This document shows positions 1 through 6,746 of a stretch of 58,218 nucleotides of DNA, piece after piece. The first letter of the stretch is position 1. Each line of letters starts with the position of its first letter. Position numbers and translations under genes: made by a program. The stretch covers positions 1 through 58,218 of IMG/VR virus record IMGVR_UViG_3300025138_000046; one strand, 5' to 3'. The notes beneath the pieces were generated by a model. It ran no database searches. It was given only the letters and a program-made list of their open reading frames with translations, and was not told the origin of the DNA. Source of the stretch: a virus.

Positions 1-243
1 AGGAGATGACTCGTAACCATGATGACGTCTATTTGCTTTACCAACAAATCTACTACCTGGAGTAATACCAATAGTTCCTAAGTTATTACTAAGGCCATAA
101 AAATCAGCCATATCATGAGCTGAGGTAGTGCCGACAGTTAAACCAATTTTATCTCCATACTCATTCATAGATATAGGGTTAGATCCCCCAAACTCCGTTT
201 GAAGTTGTAGAAAAGTTATTTGTCCTGATGATGGTAATGCCAT
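1..243 (-). CDS. Tail-fibre/structural protein, N-terminal fragment (runs off window)
   Basis: An open frame begins with ATG at 243 and continues without stop through position 1, so only about 81 residues are visible. The N-terminus (MALPSSGQI, then a TEFGGSNPISMNEY segment) is the short low-complexity motif that starts many structural and fibre-like proteins of marine T4-like phages. Its start overlaps the stop of the upstream gene (TAATG), and both proteins begin with the same SSGQ pattern, so they look like tandem relatives. Transcription should come from the late promoter at 1949. The exact virion role is not identifiable from the fragment. Confidence 0.7.
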   Translation of the reverse strand, partial: MALPSSGQITFLQLQTEFGGSNPISMNEYGDKIGLTVGTTSAHDMADFYGLSNNLGTIGITPGSRFVGKANRRHHGYESSP

Positions 244-1667
244 TATTCTAGCTCCAAGTAACACGAGGTGGTCGACGTACCAAAATACGTTGCGAGTGAA
301 TATGTTCCACTTAATGACCAGACTGCTGTTGCAGTGGTAGCGCCGTTATTGCTGACTGTAAATGTAGCTGCAGATCGATTCATAGTAAAAGTCGGAGTAC
401 CACTGTTATTACTCTGGCCAGTCCAAACTTTTAATGTAGTCCATCCGCTATTAGTCCAAGTTTTAGCAGAACCGTTAGTTTTAACTGAAAAGAATATAGT
501 ATTATTATTATTGTATAGAGTACTAATTACAGCATTGCTATGGCTTTGAAACGATGAAATAGTAGTATCAGTCATACTTGAATTAAATATCCAACTTGGG
601 TAGTATCCAGATGCATAGAAATATCCAGAGCCAGTAGTATAAGCTGATGTCCATGTTGTAGTATGAATAGTAGTAATAATATCTACTTTTGTTTTACTTA
701 AAAAATCTGAGAATTTAATCTCTCCGGAAGTCGGAATACCAGTCGTATTGTGAGCAAAGGCTCCAGCCCCTGGAGTTTTATAGTAATCTGATAATTTAAC
801 GTTTGAGCTATCTGCTCCACCAAACTCTTCAGCTATTCCATTATTAAGTGTAACACTAGCAGCAGACTTTACTTTAAATGTCCTTGATCCAGTTGTTCCT
901 ATACTAGTTAGTTCTGAATCAGAAATTTGGCCAGCAGACCATAACCATTCTCTATAATATCCTGCTCCGGTGCTATCGACTGTATTTGATGAGTTGGTAG
1001 TAGTAGTTTCTGTCACATCGCTTCTTAAATATTCTTGTCCATTAATTTCTATGCTATAAAAAGAATCATCCGTATTTGGCGGATTTGTTGATGTCCCCTT
1101 TAAAGTAAACATAAGCCAATTACCTTCAGCTTGAGTGTCTAGCACAGATCCGTTAGGATATGTATTACTTGCATTATTAAACCAACCTATATGATGGATT
1201 TCGTATGTGTTTCCGTCACCACCAGTAAATGAATCAGTGGTTATACTTCCTAAAGCAGCTGAATCAGATCCAAGGTGTACTCCAGAAACGTTTCTTGACG
1301 GAAACCAGGACTCACCAGAACCACCGAATTCAGGCCCATTGATATCAAACCAATCCTGATCACCCAAAAATCCTGATCCTTGAACACCGCCGCTAAAGGT
1401 TACACTAAAATTAGTATCATCAAATCCTCTACCAATCCTACCAGTACCAGAATTAGAAGTCTGTGATGTTTTGTATCCATATATAGTACCAGATAATGTA
1501 CTATCAAAGCCGTAAAATATATCTCCACCTTCTTGTGTTCTAGTTCCAACCCTTATACTAAGAGATGTACTTCCGGAACTCATATTAGTTTCTAAATAAT
1601 ATGAGGCACCTGACGCATTAGTTCCTGCATCTTGGAGAGCGAGTTGACCAGACGATATTATTGCCAT
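243..1667 (-). CDS. Predicted tail-fibre-like structural protein
   Basis: The 474-residue protein is rich in Ser, Thr, Gly and Asn with few charged residues, as expected for beta-rich fibre or adhesin proteins. It starts MAIISSGQLALQD, resembling the next gene's start. Internal segments such as the KLSDYYKTPGAGAF stretch around residues 290-305 and EIKFSDFLSKTK around 318-328 repeat a style common in marine phage neck and tail proteins. The last ~140 residues contain many aromatic and Thr residues (WTSAYTTGSGYF) and may be a receptor-binding or carbohydrate-binding domain, which is inference. It is translationally coupled to the genes on both sides and lies in a late operon. Confidence 0.65.
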   Translation of the reverse strand: MAIISSGQLALQDAGTNASGASYYLETNMSSGSTSLSIRVGTRTQEGGDIFYGFDSTLSGTIYGYKTSQTSNSGTGRIGRGFDDTNFSVTFSGGVQGSGFLGDQDWFDINGPEFGGSGESWFPSRNVSGVHLGSDSAALGSITTDSFTGGDGNTYEIHHIGWFNNASNTYPNGSVLDTQAEGNWLMFTLKGTSTNPPNTDDSFYSIEINGQEYLRSDVTETTTTNSSNTVDSTGAGYYREWLWSAGQISDSELTSIGTTGSRTFKVKSAASVTLNNGIAEEFGGADSSNVKLSDYYKTPGAGAFAHNTTGIPTSGEIKFSDFLSKTKVDIITTIHTTTWTSAYTTGSGYFYASGYYPSWIFNSSMTDTTISSFQSHSNAVISTLYNNNNTIFFSVKTNGSAKTWTNSGWTTLKVWTGQSNNSGTPTFTMNRSAATFTVSNNGATTATAVWSLSGTYSLATYFGTSTTSCYLELE

Positions 1668-1930
1668 TACTTAATTATCTCCGTAATTATATCTTCAAAT
1701 TGTTCTATTTTGGCGACTCTATTTGGCCAAAGTATATATTCCTTTTCAGGATTTTTCTTTAAATTTGTTAAAAGTGGAAGTATAGAATTATAAAGCTTAT
1801 TCAGCTTATCTTCTGCAATAGCAAGTTCTGCGGTTTTATTATCTGCAGTTTTTATAGTTGATTGTACTGCTTCGAGTTCAAGCTCGTCTACAGCCGTAAA
1901 TCCAAAATCGAAATCTAATAGATTTGTCAT
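1667..1930 (-). CDS. Small conserved protein at head of late tail operon
   Basis: This 87-residue acidic protein begins MTNLLDFDFGFTAVDELEL and ends with a YILWPNRVAKIEQFEDII segment. I recognise this pattern from small hypothetical proteins next to tail-fibre genes in many myoviruses, but no function is established to my knowledge. A helical, coiled-coil-like middle (residues ~15-60) is likely. The ribosome-binding site AAAGGAGAA precedes the ATG, and a late promoter (TATAAATA) lies about 19 nt upstream, so it is the first gene of the late unit. Its stop overlaps the start of the 474-aa protein (TAATG). A chaperone-like role for the fibre is only a guess. Confidence 0.7.
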   Translation of the reverse strand: MTNLLDFDFGFTAVDELELEAVQSTIKTADNKTAELAIAEDKLNKLYNSILPLLTNLKKNPEKEYILWPNRVAKIEQFEDIITEIIK

Positions 1931-1948
1931 ATAATTCTCCTTTACTGT

Positions 1949-1956
1949 TATTTATA
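1949..1956 (-). promoter_or_regulatory. Late promoter (TATAAATA)
   Basis: The minus strand reads TATAAATA, the exact T4 late consensus recognised by gp55-containing polymerase. It lies between a terminator (1961-1985) and the 1930 start codon, in non-coding DNA, and precedes structural genes. Confidence 0.75.
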
Positions 1957-1960
1957 CAAG

Positions 1961-1985
1961 TAAAAAAGCTAAAATGCGGTTTTAG
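1961..1985 (-). terminator. Intrinsic terminator after the SET-domain gene
   Basis: On the minus strand CTAAAA-CCGCA-TTTTAG forms a 6-bp stem followed by CTTTTTTAC. The hairpin overlaps the stop codon of the SET-domain gene (1982) and separates the early unit from the late promoter at 1949. Confidence 0.6.
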
Positions 1986-2311
1986 GAAGCTGTGTGGTAC
2001 TCAGGCATTTGATATGAAAGAGTTAATTCTTCACCAGGGTTTAGATCTCGTAATGTTTCAAGTGTAAAGAATCTGTCGCCATGATCGTTAATTCCTTCAT
2101 GATTAACACAACTTGGTGTGTCACTATGATTGGGGAATCCCCCTAATGGAGTTCTTATCCAAGAATCATGATATAAAATTCTTATGATTCCTAAATCTGT
2201 TCCTGCAGGGATATTGGTCTTTGCAAATAGACCTAGTCCGTCGATATCACTTTCTTTGACGGTCACTGTAGGTGGCAGTGGTCTCCAAGTGTTTCCAAAA
2301 TTAATCGTCAT
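1982..2311 (-). CDS. SET-domain protein (putative protein lysine methyltransferase)
   Basis: The 109-residue protein is a minimal SET domain. It shows the N-terminal signature GLGLFAKTNIPAGTDLG (residues ~26-42), the core NHSDTPSC motif (~61-68, matching the NHxxxPN SAM/lysine pocket motif) and a C-terminal PGEELTLSY (~92-100, matching GEELTxxY with the catalytic Tyr). SET enzymes transfer methyl groups from SAM to lysine side chains. The substrate could be a host or phage protein; nothing here identifies it. No pre- or post-SET zinc cysteines are visible. It ends an early operon and its stop sits in a terminator. Confidence 0.75.
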   Translation of the reverse strand: MTINFGNTWRPLPPTVTVKESDIDGLGLFAKTNIPAGTDLGIIRILYHDSWIRTPLGGFPNHSDTPSCVNHEGINDHGDRFFTLETLRDLNPGEELTLSYQMPEYHTAS

Positions 2312-2414
2312 CGATATTTCCTTTCAAGCGCTTTAGTATTTCTACTAAATCTTCAATTGTTTCTACATCAGTTTGATTTTCTGTATCAATCTCTACATTT
2401 ATCGTTATTTTCAT
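2301..2414 (-). CDS. Small hypothetical protein (37 aa)
   Basis: A 37-residue acidic peptide (MKITINVEIDTENQ..., ending GNIDDD). Its ATG overlaps the stop of the upstream 59-aa membrane gene (ATGA) and its stop overlaps the SET gene start, the coupling style used throughout this genome. The longer in-frame extension to 2495 would overlap the membrane gene heavily, so I prefer this start. No family recognised. Confidence 0.5.
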   Translation of the reverse strand: MKITINVEIDTENQTDVETIEDLVEILKRLKGNIDDD

Positions 2415-2590
2415 AATCCAATTAATGACCAGCCATGGTTGGCTATGGCATTTAAAATAATAAACCAACATGTTGCCATATGGGTTAACCACCAAACAGT
2501 TCTAATTCCGGCAATTGTATCAGCTTGAGTATCGGTTTCACCAATTTTTTCACCCAAGCTTTTAGCCCAAATTCTCCACCATTTATTCAT
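2411..2590 (-). CDS. Small conserved membrane protein
   Basis: A 59-residue protein starting MNKWWRIWAKSLGEKIGETDTQAD and containing one hydrophobic segment (residues ~30-52, WWLTHMATCWFIILNAIA). I recognise this WWRIWAKSLGEK family as a widespread hypothetical of marine T4-like phages; function unknown. An in-frame GTG at 2596 with an AGG 8 nt upstream could give two extra residues. It overlaps its downstream neighbour by ATGA. Confidence 0.65.
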   Translation of the reverse strand: MNKWWRIWAKSLGEKIGETDTQADTIAGIRTVWWLTHMATCWFIILNAIANHGWSLIGL

Positions 2591-2596
2591 ATTCAC

Positions 2597-2785
2597 TTAA
2601 ATAACCTGGCCTCTGCGAATAAACTCATTACGAATTTTCTGTTTTAATTTCGGTGTAGTACTACCTGCTTCATACATCTTTCGCATTTCTTCAATCGATG
2701 TGCTCTTAGCATATGTATGAGTTATTGTTTTTTTGTTTGTCTTTCTGTCGACATTAGTAACAGACGGTTTTAGTTTAGTAGGCAT
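2597..2785 (-). CDS. Small basic conserved protein (62 aa)
   Basis: A basic 62-residue protein (MPTKLKPSVTNVDRKT..., ending IRRGQVI) with a helix-rich C-terminal half. The pattern EEMRKMYEAGSTTPKLKQKIRNEF recurs, in my memory, in small hypotheticals of T4-like marine phages, without a known role. A GGAGAATTCTA ribosome-binding site precedes the ATG, which overlaps the stop of the HAD gene. Confidence 0.6.
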   Translation of the reverse strand: MPTKLKPSVTNVDRKTNKKTITHTYAKSTSIEEMRKMYEAGSTTPKLKQKIRNEFIRRGQVI

Positions 2786-3366
2786 TAGAATTCTCCAGTT
2801 ATATATTTATATATATCCTTCCACTTCCAATATCTCGGTATATCTCCATCATAATATGCATTGTGATCATGAGCAACTAGTATTGAATCTAACCCTAAAG
2901 CTTTTCCAACCTCTGCATTGTCTGGTTTATCTTCTACCCAGAAACATCCGGTTCCTTCATATTCACTTAGCGCTTTGTCTTTATCAGCACCACATGGTAA
3001 GTATATGAAATCATCCCATACTTCTTTACCAAATAATAATTCGAGGTTTTGCGTTCTTAATCTTTGTGCATATTTGTTTTCGCTTAAAGAAGTTACACAA
3101 TGGAATTTATACCCATGTAACATATTAAGTCTCTTCATATAATAAACCGCATCTCTCAAAGGTGGTAGAAACGCAATCACTGCTGATTCATTAAATTCTG
3201 CAACCATTGAACTACCTAGCTCTTTTGAGATTGCAAATCTTTTTCCAACATTATATTGCATGGCATCTTCTGTAGGATATCCTTTATGGTTCATCCATTG
3301 TGTAAATGAGTATTCCCAATCACACAAAACTCCATCACAATCTACTAAAATTATGTTCTCTTTCAT
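2785..3366 (-). CDS. HAD-superfamily hydrolase, 5'(3')-deoxyribonucleotidase-like
   Basis: The 193-residue protein has the HAD motif I at its N-terminus (VDCDGVLCDW; nucleophile Asp9 and acid/base Asp11), a CVTSLSENKY motif II region and a WVEDKPDN motif IV (Asp ligands for Mg). The cap-like middle and overall length resemble phage and bacterial 5'(3')-nucleotidases that remove phosphate from deoxynucleoside monophosphates; a polynucleotide 3'-phosphatase role is also possible. I start at ATG 3366, preceded by GAGAG, rather than the upstream in-frame TTG at 3378. It belongs to the early unit driven from 3619-3647. Confidence 0.75.
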   Translation of the reverse strand: MKENIILVDCDGVLCDWEYSFTQWMNHKGYPTEDAMQYNVGKRFAISKELGSSMVAEFNESAVIAFLPPLRDAVYYMKRLNMLHGYKFHCVTSLSENKYAQRLRTQNLELLFGKEVWDDFIYLPCGADKDKALSEYEGTGCFWVEDKPDNAEVGKALGLDSILVAHDHNAYYDGDIPRYWKWKDIYKYITGEF

Positions 3367-3374
3367 ATTATCTC

Positions 3375-3596
3375 TCAATGAAACACTCTTTCCTTTCCGT
3401 CAATCACTAACTGATCAACGTGAATATTACCTCTTAGATCCATAAACCCTTGGCTAATGATCAACTCACAAAGTTGATCCCAAGCATTATCTTCTTTAGA
3501 GACCGCTAAATCTACCATCTCTTTTGTGTACAATGGTACTTCGACTCGTACGTCTTCGTTGACGACAAGCCTTCCTTTTATAACATTTTTACTCAT
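3375..3596 (-). CDS. Hypothetical protein (73 aa)
   Basis: A 73-residue protein starting MSKNVIKGRLVVNEDVRVEVPLY. The ATG at 3596 has a GAGGAAAG ribosome-binding site and is the first gene after the promoter at 3619-3647. Beta-rich N-terminus, mixed C-terminus, no motif recognised. Confidence 0.6.
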   Translation of the reverse strand: MSKNVIKGRLVVNEDVRVEVPLYTKEMVDLAVSKEDNAWDQLCELIISQGFMDLRGNIHVDQLVIDGKERVFH

Positions 3597-3618
3597 ATCT
3601 TTCCTCATTTATAAGTAT

Positions 3619-3647
3619 ATTATACCACACTTTATAAGGAATGTACA
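3619..3647 (-). promoter_or_regulatory. Early promoter P1
   Basis: Minus strand: TGTACA, 17-bp spacer, TATAAT with extended TGG just before it. An A-tract (GAAAAAAAGTG) lies immediately upstream of the -35. It drives the genes from 3596 to the terminator at 1961. Confidence 0.85.
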
Positions 3648-3661
3648 CACTTTTTTTCACT

Positions 3662-3871
3662 TTATTTAAAATATTTTCGCAACATTTCAAGCTTATCGTG
3701 GTAATCTGCCATGTGGCCGAGTTCTTTTTCTAATGTTTCCATTTGATCAGAGTGCTCTCCAACAGAAACGTGATTACTTAAAATAATCTCAGCATTCATT
3801 AAATGCTTTTCAGCTTGAGCTTCCATATATTTAATAGAAGTAGTGACCATTTTATCTCTTAAGTTTTTCAT
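3662..3871 (-). CDS. Hypothetical helical protein (69 aa)
   Basis: A 69-residue, Met-, Glu- and His-rich protein (MKNLRDKMVTTSIKYMEAQAE...) predicted to be almost entirely helical. The start at 3871 is fixed by GGGAGATAAT just upstream; the ATG sits 2 nt beyond the stop of the exonuclease gene. It is the last gene of the unit that begins at 6015. No family recognised. Confidence 0.65.
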   Translation of the reverse strand: MKNLRDKMVTTSIKYMEAQAEKHLMNAEIILSNHVSVGEHSDQMETLEKELGHMADYHDKLEMLRKYFK

Positions 3872-3872
3872 A

Positions 3873-4556
3873 TTATCTCCCGAATAATTTTCTTCTTTTG
3901 TATTCAGCAATAGTTTCTAATAACTTATCGCTCCAATTGTCGCGATGTTCAACAAAGACCTGAGGTCCTTGATCTCCCGCTATTAAGGTTACCAATTGAG
4001 TTATTGGCATTCCTGTTCTTTCTTCCCACATAATTGCATAGGCTGTTTCTTGTACGAAGTAGCCTTCGCAATATGATTTTTTCTTTGGTTTAGCAGAGGT
4101 CTTATAATCGATAATAGAATTTTTACCATTCCATACACCAACACAATCTACTCGGCCAGCAACACCAAGATGCTCTGAGTAAAGCGGTGCTTCTTGAGCA
4201 TAAACTTTAGAAAGATTAGCGTCTAGAATTTCTTTTACTTCCATAAAATTAGATTTAACAACTAGATTTGCATCTAAGAAATAATCTTCTTCATTATCAA
4301 CATATCTTTCTAAAACCTCATGAACCGCAGTTCCGCGGGTTGAAGCTCTATGTGATACTCTATTTGCTTCTTCTTCTCCAACACGTGCTCTCCATCTTTG
4401 AATTGCTTCTTCGCTTAAGATCGAAAGTACTGTTGTAATAGAAGGATACTTAACACCATTAGGGGCGGCATATTTTCTGCCAGTACTAGTAGTGTTTGCC
4501 ACCATGTCAGTATAACCGAGGTCAATTGGCTCATGTTTAAAGTTTCCCATTTTCAT
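3873..4556 (-). CDS. PD-(D/E)XK exonuclease, MGME1/RecB-like
   Basis: The 227-residue protein has the signature of the Cas4/RecB/MGME1 nuclease branch. Visible are GVKYPSITTVLS (residues ~34-45, typical of MGME1-like proteins), RGTAVHE (His79), GRVDCVG (Asp137), IIDYKTS (Asp150 and Lys152) and a downstream Gln169 plus Tyr (QETAYAIMW). These are the two-metal active site of DNA exonucleases that degrade single-stranded ends. A role in recombination or host DNA degradation is inferred. It overlaps PhoH by 20 nt. An alternative ATG exists at 4550. Confidence 0.8.
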   Translation of the reverse strand: MKMGNFKHEPIDLGYTDMVANTTSTGRKYAAPNGVKYPSITTVLSILSEEAIQRWRARVGEEEANRVSHRASTRGTAVHEVLERYVDNEEDYFLDANLVVKSNFMEVKEILDANLSKVYAQEAPLYSEHLGVAGRVDCVGVWNGKNSIIDYKTSAKPKKKSYCEGYFVQETAYAIMWEERTGMPITQLVTLIAGDQGPQVFVEHRDNWSDKLLETIAEYKRRKLFGR

Positions 4557-5220
4557 ATAATTCCTTCGTCATAATAAAATCTCTTACAAAACCGCTTCGA
4601 ACAATGTCTTCCCATTTAAATTCAATGTGTTCAAAATATTTCATGTGTTTAATAATTTGTATAAAATCCTTAATACCGTCTTTATCTCCGGCACGTGTAA
4701 AGTCTGATTGATAATAATCACCAGACATGATGAATCTACAATCTTCACCTAGCCTTGTTATAACTGAACAAAGCTCGTGGTAGTTACAGTTTTGTGATTC
4801 GTCGACTATAACAACTGCATTCTTAATAGTTAATCCTCTAATAAAAGAAGTAGTAAGAAATTCTATTTGCTTTGCTGAAATCATCTTGTTCCATCCATCA
4901 GTATCTTCAAATAGATCATTAACAATCGCTTTATATGGAGCGGTATAAGCATCTTCTTTTTCCTCTTGAGTACCAGGAAGAAATCCCATATCTCTAGTAG
5001 GAACTGCCGAACGCACAATAATAACCTTTTGATACTCTTTTTTTAATACAGCTTCTAAAGCCAAATACAAAGATATAAAAGTTTTTCCTGTACCTGCAGA
5101 TCCATCTAAACACATATGACTACCATTTGCAAATGCGGTAAATGCTAGGTTTTGGTTTTGTGTGAGAGGCTCTAATTTTGTTAAGTGCTCTATCCTCAAT
5201 CTAGAAGGTTTCTTATTCAT
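4537..5220 (-). CDS. phoH: PhoH-like P-loop ATPase
   Basis: A 227-residue PhoH-family ATPase. Walker A is GSAGTGKT (residues 40-47) and Walker B is VVIVDESQN (~136-144), followed by a sensor-like FIMSGD. The order and spacing match PhoH, which is common in marine phages and often used as a marker gene. Its biochemical role in phages is unsettled (RNA-related ATPase or helicase-like; the phosphate-stress link is weak). The start overlaps the stop of the FmdB-like gene (ATGA), and its end overlaps the exonuclease. Confidence 0.9.
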   Translation of the reverse strand: MNKKPSRLRIEHLTKLEPLTQNQNLAFTAFANGSHMCLDGSAGTGKTFISLYLALEAVLKKEYQKVIIVRSAVPTRDMGFLPGTQEEKEDAYTAPYKAIVNDLFEDTDGWNKMISAKQIEFLTTSFIRGLTIKNAVVIVDESQNCNYHELCSVITRLGEDCRFIMSGDYYQSDFTRAGDKDGIKDFIQIIKHMKYFEHIEFKWEDIVRSGFVRDFIMTKELYENGKL

Positions 5221-5459
5221 TTTACGTCGATATTTCCTTTTAGTGCTGGCGGTAATCCGCTTTTAATCCTTGATTGTACTTCTTTCCATCCGTCTCCAGC
5301 CTTACGACCGACGGATCCAGATATTTCTCCAATAACCATAGGAGCAGAAATGACTTGCTGAACGTTTTTATCTTTAACGTATTCTTCCATATCAGCTATA
5401 GACATCATCTTAGTATACACTTCTCCAGAAGTTAAATCTTTAAAATCATATAACGGCAT
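5217..5459 (-). CDS. FmdB-like small protein lacking zinc cysteines
   Basis: An 80-residue protein beginning MPLYDFKDLTSGEVYTKMMSI. This resembles the N-terminus of FmdB-family zinc-ribbon regulators (MPxYxFxC...), but the cysteines that bind zinc are absent, as I recall for marine T4-like phage homologues. The C-terminal half (VGRKAGDGWKEVQSRIKSGLPP) matches the tail of those phage proteins. Function unknown. It overlaps the upstream gene by 14 nt and is coupled to phoH. Confidence 0.6.
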   Translation of the reverse strand: MPLYDFKDLTSGEVYTKMMSIADMEEYVKDKNVQQVISAPMVIGEISGSVGRKAGDGWKEVQSRIKSGLPPALKGNIDVK

Positions 5460-6015
5460 TAAACCACTCCGGTTGTTCTCTTTTAGTCCAAACCATTTTG
5501 AACCTGTTTTGTTTTGTCATATAGAAATTTCTATACGATTCTACTGCATTTGTACCACCTAAATCATTAACAACACATTCAGGATTAGAACTCATTGCTA
5601 ATTTATATGGTGTCCGTACTTGGGTATGGGTAATATTGTTAGGAAGAATTTTAAGAATTTTCCTTAACTTTGTATCTGTGGAATGAACTTTACCATACCT
5701 ATACGTGTATTCATCGCATAAGGCAATAAAGTGTTCGTAGTGCCACGTGTAATTACAACATCCTTCGCGTGTCCATACTGTTGATGGATGATTATAATGA
5801 CATGCTTTATATAGTATGTCTTCACGAGCATCGTCTAGTTTGAAATATTGTAACATAGAACCTGATTTAGATGGTCTACGTTCCATCACACCATCTACCA
5901 TTCTATGAACGGTCGATAACATTTGTGCAGATTCTACAATCATTTTTACGACATGTTTGTCGCATTGCAATTGTGCTGCTTCGATCGGATCTTCAGATAA
6001 AATAAATATATTCAT
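5446..6015 (-). CDS. Conserved phage protein of unknown function (CDKHVVKM family)
   Basis: A 189-residue protein recognised as a widespread phage family. The N-terminus has a QCDKHVVKMIVESAQML motif (residues ~16-32), then HYNHPSTVWTRE (~73-84), NYTWHYEHFIALCDEYTYRYGKVH (~87-110) and a conserved C-terminal YRNFYMTKQN. The invariant Cys, His and Asp residues suggest an enzyme or metal protein, but I know of no assigned activity. First gene after promoter P2; its start codon is 9 nt from the -10 hexamer, so the leader is extremely short or absent. Confidence 0.65.
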   Translation of the reverse strand: MNIFILSEDPIEAAQLQCDKHVVKMIVESAQMLSTVHRMVDGVMERRPSKSGSMLQYFKLDDAREDILYKACHYNHPSTVWTREGCCNYTWHYEHFIALCDEYTYRYGKVHSTDTKLRKILKILPNNITHTQVRTPYKLAMSSNPECVVNDLGGTNAVESYRNFYMTKQNRFKMVWTKREQPEWFNAVI

Positions 6016-6023
6016 AATGTATA

Positions 6024-6052
6024 TTATAACACAGTTTCAGTCAAAAGTAAAC
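6024..6052 (-). promoter_or_regulatory. Early promoter P2
   Basis: Minus strand: TTTACT, 17-bp spacer, extended TGT then TATAAT. The -35 abuts the terminator hairpin at 6053-6079. The start codon at 6015 follows the -10 by only 8 nt, predicting a leaderless or near-leaderless mRNA unless an upstream start is used. Confidence 0.8.
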
Positions 6053-6079
6053 CCCTCAGTAAAATTTTTACTGAGGGGC
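6053..6079 (-). terminator. Strong intrinsic terminator
   Basis: A 13-bp perfect inverted repeat (CCCCTCAGTAAAA / TTTTACTGAGGGG) with a one-base centre. On the minus strand it is followed by TTTACTTTT; on the plus strand by CAGTTTT, so it may work both ways. It ends the rnh unit immediately before promoter P2. Confidence 0.8.
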
Positions 6080-6083
6080 AGTT

Positions 6084-6254
6084 TTAATGTACCTTGCTTA
6101 ATGCCTCCATATCATCTAGGAAATGATTTAAATGCGCGATTTTTTTTTCTATCTTATACGCTAACACATCCTTTCCTTTTTTTAATAATTTTCTTTGATA
6201 GTATAATAGCTCATTTCTGTCCTTCTTAAGCTGTTCAATTTGAATATAACTCAT
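6084..6254 (-). CDS. Small hypothetical helical protein (55 aa or so)
   Basis: A lysine-rich, all-helical peptide (MSYIQIEQLKKDRNELLYYQRKLLKKG...). The start at 6254 has a CTGGAGATT ribosome-binding site; upstream in-frame Met codons lack one. It ends just before the strong terminator. No family recognised. Confidence 0.6.
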   Translation of the reverse strand: MSYIQIEQLKKDRNELLYYQRKLLKKGKDVLAYKIEKKIAHLNHFLDDMEALSKVH

Positions 6255-6320
6255 AAGCAATCTCCAGGTTAAAGTTAATTGAAAAACCATCATGATATAG
6301 ATTGTACCGTTGTCAGTCTC

Positions 6321-6746
6321 CTATTTTTGTATTAAATTTGGAAATGCGTCTTTAATTAATGTCTTTGTAATATATTTGTATTTAAGATTTTTATCTTTGG
6401 CATCACAAAAAAGTTGTGCATCGTCCGGGTGAATCGATTCAAGTAGCTCTACAAACTTTGTTTCTCTTTTAAATTGGTTTAAATTTGGAGAAGCTGCTTT
6501 AACGAAATTTCTGAATTTTGGATATTCAAACCTGAGCTCGCGTGGTTTTGATTGTCCTTCAACATTATACTTTTTAAAAGGCGGTGCACCTTCTGGTAAA
6601 GATAGTTGAATTGTTTCATCAAATCCTATACGCAATATGTCTTTAAGAGCTGTACAATCGTGCTCCTGTAAGTAAGCGACCCGTTTTCCTTTGGATCCTA
6701 ATTTGTTAGCGGCTGCTAATATTTCTGATATTAATGGTTTATCCAT
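6321..6746 (-). CDS. Conserved T4-like phage protein downstream of RNase H
   Basis: A 141-residue protein starting MDKPLISEILAAANKLGSKGKRVAYLQEH. I recognise this as a conserved family (remembered as DUF6433) that lies beside rnh in marine T4-like phages. The start at 6746 has an excellent GTGGAGGAATT site; it overlaps the end of rnh by 8 nt, indicating coupling. The middle PPFKKY...RELRFEYPKFRNFV and the C-terminal ITKTLIKDAFPNL are typical. The function is unknown; linkage suggests a role in lagging-strand processing or late transcription, which is inference. Confidence 0.65.
   Translation of the reverse strand: MDKPLISEILAAANKLGSKGKRVAYLQEHDCTALKDILRIGFDETIQLSLPEGAPPFKKYNVEGQSKPRELRFEYPKFRNFVKAASPNLNQFKRETKFVELLESIHPDDAQLFCDAKDKNLKYKYITKTLIKDAFPNLIQK

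Noticed and set aside
268-549. Plus-strand ORF of 93 codons opposite the fibre gene
   Set aside because: Low-complexity hydrophobic translation with no SD, fully opposite a convincing minus-strand gene; all other genes are on the minus strand.
2415-2495. Longer version of the 37-aa ORF
   Set aside because: Overlaps most of the conserved membrane gene in another frame; the ATGA overlap supports the shorter start.
2804-2811. TATAAATA before the 62-aa gene
   Set aside because: It encodes the end of the HAD protein (KYITGEF) and lies in an early unit; coincidence is the simpler view.
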